NCBI RefSeq assembly: GCF_042477335.2
Contig: NC_091262.1
Coordinates: 38,165,001-38,229,000, forward strand
Origin: Ovis canadensis
Taxonomy: Eukaryota > Chordata > Mammalia > Artiodactyla > Bovidae
Reading direction: 5' to 3'
DNA: 64,000 nucleotides
Shown: positions 60,501 through 64,000 of the stretch, one piece after another
Numbering within the stretch: position 1 is the stretch's first letter
How the letters are laid out: each line of letters begins with the position of its first letter
Position numbers and translations under genes: made by a program
Notes under the pieces: generated by a model
What the model was told of the DNA's origin: nothing
Database searches by the model: none
The model's input: only the letters and a program-made list of their open reading frames with translations

Positions 60501-60839
60501 TTGAGCTGGGAGTGGAGGTATAACCAGTCCAGTCTGTGCTGGGCAAGCCTCCCCCTCCCCTCCCCCACCTTGGATGGCACAGACCTGGTCACTCTTCTGG
60601 GCCTTCTTGGCTCTTTAGGAACTTTAAGGTATGACATTTGTTATTTTAACATTCCCCAAATATTATCATTTCTGTGTGTAATCAACCTGATAAAACCTAA
60701 TGAAATATTTTACGTTCGTTTTCTCATGCTAAGTCTTTAAAATCCAGTGTGTGTTTCAGGCTTGCAGCACATCTCATTATAGAGCCAGCCGCATTTCAGG
60801 TACTTTGTGGCTGAAGGTGACGACGTCCCAGGGAGCCCA
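57556..60839. other. No gene recognised
   Basis: Contains a (GT)n run at 58327-58350 and a MIR-like relic near 59885-59930. A 243-codon open frame at 58188-58919 runs through the (GT)n and shows no domain, so I treat it as chance. The phrases GCAATTTTAAGGCGTGACAC (58900) and GGAACTTTAAGGTATGACAT (60619) suggest a diverged duplicate or shared repeat end. Confidence 0.4.
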
Positions 60840-61965
60840 GTTCCCCGAGAGATGTGTCTTTAACGTCTCCCACTGCAATTGTGAACTTGGCTGTGACTGC
60901 TTTTCTATTTCTGTCAGTTTGTATGTATTGATGTTCTGAGGTTATGTTATTAGGGACATTCAGATTTAGAATCCTCATCGTCTTGGCAGACTGAACTTGT
61001 GTGAGCATGAGATGCTCCTCTTTATCGCTAGTGATGCTTCTTACCTTAGACTCTCTCTGACAGTGATGTTGCCGCGTCAGGTTTCTGCCCTTGTTCACCT
61101 GGGCATCTTTTACTCTCCCCTGTCTGTGGTCTTCCATCTTAACATGTGCCTCTGGGAACAGTGTGTGGCTCTAATCTTAATCAGGGTGATGCTTTTATCT
61201 TTTAATGAGGACATTTGCTCTGTTGATAACTTTGATCTTTCCGTCTGTAGATACCGTGTTGCTGTGTGTTTTCTGTTTGTCCCTCCTGTTCCGTGTTCTT
61301 TTCTCTTGCCTGCTTTTAGAAGGATGAGGTGTTTCTCTAGTTCTGTGCTCCTCTGCCAGGTTGGTGGGTGCACATTCACAGACACAGCCTGTGTTTTACA
61401 TTGAAGTCTAACTTAGTACTTTTACTGCCTCCCTGACACGACTGTTTCCTCCTTGTCACTGTTATCCTTTAAAATTTTAGATATATTTTTGGCGTTATCA
61501 TCACTGTAGCATTAATATTTACCCTGAGAGTTACCTCATTGTTGGTCTTTACTTGTTTTTTATATTTCAGTCAGAGACGACTTTTCTTTCTCCCAAAGCA
61601 CTGCCTTAATATTTTTTTAGTTCATGTCTGTGGGTGATGAACTGTCTCATTTCCATTTGCCCTACAAGTCTTTATTTTGCTTGCACTTTCGAAGAGTGTT
61701 TTTGTTGGGTATCGAATTCCAGGTTGGTGGTTATTTGTTTTTCAGCATTTTACAGATGCCAGTCCATTATCTTCTGACTTCCTTTTTCTTGAAAAGTCAG
61801 CTCTCAGTGTTGCTGTGCCATTAAAAGCCACACCGTTTTTCCTCTGAGAGCTTGATCATTTTCTTCTTGCCTTAGGCACCTGCAGAGCTGCTGAAACCAA
61901 TGTGTGGTTTTCATTTTCGAGTCAATGCTCTGATTCTTGAACCAACTCTTGCCACTGTCCCTGTC
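60840..61965 (-). mobile_element. Ancient L1 (antisense), left part
   Basis: TCTCCCACTGCAATTGTGAA, TTCTGTCAGTTTGTATGTAT and the later TGGGTATCGAATTCCAGGTT follow the order of the L1 ORF2 endonuclease and inter-ORF region in antisense. Heavily mutated. Confidence 0.72.
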
Positions 61966-62685
61966 AGTCAGTTCAGTTGCTCAGTGTCTGACCCACTGCA
62001 ACCCCATGGACTGCAGCCCGCCAGGCTTCTCTGTCCATCACCGATTCCCGGAGCTTGCTCAAACTCATGTCCATCGAGTTGGTGATGCCATCCAAGCATT
62101 TCATCCTCTGTCTTCCCTTTCTCCTCCTGCCTTCAGTCTTCCCCAGCATCAGGTTCTTTTCCAAAGAGGCAGTTCTTTGCGTCAGGTGGCCAAAGTATTG
62201 CAGCTTCAGCATCAGTCTTTCCAATGAATATTCAGGACTGATTTGCTTTAGGATTGACTGGTTGGATCTCCTTGCAGTCCATGGGGCTCTCAAGAGTCTT
62301 TTCCAACACCACAGTTCAGAAACATCGATTCTTTGGCGTTCAGCCTTCTTCATGCGCCAACTCACATCCATACATGACTACTGGAAAAACCATAGCTTTG
62401 ACTGAATGAACCTTTGTCAGCAAAGTAATGTCTCTGCTTTGTAATGTGCTGTCTAGGTTTGTCATAGCTTTCCTTCCAAGGAGCATGCGTCTTTTCATTT
62501 CACCGTCTGCAGTAATTTTGGAGCCCAAGAAAATAAAGACTGTCACTGTTTCCGTTGTTTCCCCATTTATTTGCCATGAAGTGATGGGCCCGGATGCCAT
62601 GATCTTCATTGTTTGAATGCTGAGTTTTATGCCAGCCTTTTCACTCTCCTCTTTCACTTTCATTAGGAGGCTCTTTCGTTTCAGC
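61966..62685 (-). mobile_element. BovB 3' fragment nested in the old L1
   Basis: TCAGTTCAGTTGCTCAGTGT tail, GTTGGTGATGCCATCCAAGC, CATGAAGTGATGGGCCCGGA and CTTTCATTAGGAGGCTCTTT. It interrupts the antisense L1, so it inserted later. Confidence 0.9.
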
Positions 62686-63160
62686 CCCTGGAGGCATTTC
62701 TTATTCCCCTGACTGTCTTTTCTCCACCATGAGGGGCCTCATTTATAGTTTTTAACAATGTAGTTTAACAACGGGTTCCTTCGATATATTCTATACTTTT
62801 TTCCCTCATATATTTTTTTTAACCGATCCATTCCTCAGTTCACTGATCCTCTCTTCACCTACATCCAACTTGATGTTAAGCCCAGAGCCTGAGTTCTTAA
62901 ATTCAGTCACTGTTATTTGAAAGTTCTAGAATCGGTTTTGAGTCTCAGAAAGGTTTCCTTTTGTCAAGTATCTTTTTGAACTGGTGAAGTTTGCATCTGA
63001 TTCCTCTAGCATCCCTCTGATATGCTGATATACATCTGATACCTCTGGATCTGGTTCCGTTCTTTTTCTCTTGGTCTTGTTTGTTGTTACACCCTTATTT
63101 GCTTTTTTGGTTGCAAGTTGGACATTATCTATGGAAACCCCTAGAGTTTCTGGTGATGCT
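62686..63160 (-). mobile_element. Ancient L1 (antisense), right part
   Basis: GATCCATTCCTCAGTTCACT and GATCTGGTTCCGTTCTTTTT continue toward L1 ORF1/5' sequence in antisense after the nested BovB. Confidence 0.6.
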
Positions 63161-64000
63161 GTCTTCTCCAGAGGTTCCTCTGATGCAGACCTCTAGTGAG
63201 GACAGAGCTGTCTGTTCACTCAGGGTCTGAGTGACTTGAGGCTGGGGTGTCTTTGTAAGCTGAGTCTCAGCAGCCTTCACCCATCTTCCCCCGCTGACCC
63301 CAGGGAGGAGCCCTCCAGCGTCTCCATCTGGAAGCCTGGCGTGCCTCCCATGGCCCCCTCCCTTCTCGGCCGGTCCTGAAGCCCACTGTCTGTCTCCCAA
63401 GCACCACAAAGTGATTGATACTCAGCACTCAGCCGGTTTGGGCAGAGTGCTGGGTATGTTTTCTGTGCCTCCTTTTTCTTGGGGAGCTTAGTCTCTACCA
63501 TCTGGACTGACTTGTCAGGCCTGTGGTTGAATTTTTGTCTTCCCAGCCCAAGGAACTGTCCAGAGCTGTTAGCCAGTCCCCTCTGCTTGACTTTTTCCCT
63601 GCCTTTTCTTCCCAGAGTCAGCTTTGTTCTGATGCCCCGAGGGAAGGAGCGGCCCTCTCAGTCTCCAGCTCCCTCACTGGGCGCTTTTGTTTGAAATCTT
63701 GGATTGTGGCTGCCTAAAGACCTCTTTTGAAAAGTATTTAGCTTCTCTAGCTCTTGGTAGGCTGACCCACAAGCTGCTTGCATCTATAACTGGAAGTGGG
63801 GAAGCCCCGGGTGTCTTCTCTCATCTGAAGCCACATGTAAAATTCACAGTAATTATATTGATCATCTTTGGTACTGGGGTAAACAAGAACCGGAGGCCCT
63901 TGCTTATTACCCACGGTTGTGTTTCTCATCAGAATCCCCTGCTTGCCTGGGCTGTTTCAGGGCCACCTGAACTTGGGAAGAAGGTGGGCAAGCGGCCCAT
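63161..64000. other. No gene recognised
   Basis: Unassigned DNA to the window end. Confidence 0.4.

Overview
The window is mammalian nuclear DNA from a bovid ruminant (cattle, yak, buffalo, sheep or goat type). The evidence is the dense load of ruminant-specific repeats: BovB LINEs, Bov-tA and Bov-A2 SINEs, CHR-2/CHRL tRNA-derived SINEs and a nearly full-length bovine-type L1. Genes are split by GT-AG introns, and nothing looks prokaryotic. The genes recognised (RHOBTB2-like and TNFRSF10-like) match the mammalian neighbourhood where RHOBTB2 lies beside the TRAIL death-receptor cluster (human 8p21.3). Gene identities rest on remembered family sequences, not on a database search.

Layout. 0-4.3 kb: repeats and unassigned DNA. 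4.4-7.2 kb, minus strand: an unprocessed RHOBTB2 pseudogene fragment. Three BTB-domain exons keep good splice sites, but there is a frameshift, an in-frame TGA, and neither the Rho-like 5' part nor the 3' exons. 7.48-8.25 kb: an inverted copy of part of the TNFRSF10 gene (intron 4, exon 5 and the start of the next segment), lying directly upstream of the RHOBTB2 fragment on the same strand. 8.3-17.9 kb: SINEs, L1 pieces, a short block resembling TNFRSF10 intronic DNA (about 10.83-11.2 kb), and a 0.7 kb unit repeated at 38.1 kb. 17.9-29.75 kb, plus strand: a TNFRSF10 (TRAIL receptor) gene. It has a CpG-rich first exon with a signal-peptide-like segment, a stalk exon, cysteine-rich exons and a transmembrane exon, then a disrupted cytoplasmic part. 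The reading frame stops just after the membrane segment, and the death-domain exon carries a frameshift and stops. The first-intron donor also reads AT instead of GT. It is either a pseudogene or a ruminant receptor decayed toward a decoy form.

30.18-32.06 kb, minus strand: a processed retrocopy of PKIA (cAMP-dependent protein kinase inhibitor alpha) with an intact 76-codon frame and an exact 16-bp target-site duplication. 33.7-37.4 kb, minus strand: a nearly full-length BovB with its GC-rich repeated 5' region. 37.7-38.8 kb: an AT-rich minisatellite of 71-72 bp units running into the 0.7 kb repeated unit. 41.7-48.7 kb: a nearly full-length L1 (minus) whose 3' end is replaced by an internally deleted BovB end, with another BovB end in opposite orientation at its 5' side. 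48.7-64 kb: no recognisable gene. It holds SINEs, MIR/MER5-like relics, one plus-strand BovB 3' end, and an ancient antisense L1 interrupted by a BovB.

No host gene in the window is clearly intact, apart from the PKIA retrocopy frame and the TNFRSF10 ectodomain exons. The biological interest lies in the evolution of a TRAIL-receptor/RHOBTB2 duplication region and in unusual retrotransposon junctions.
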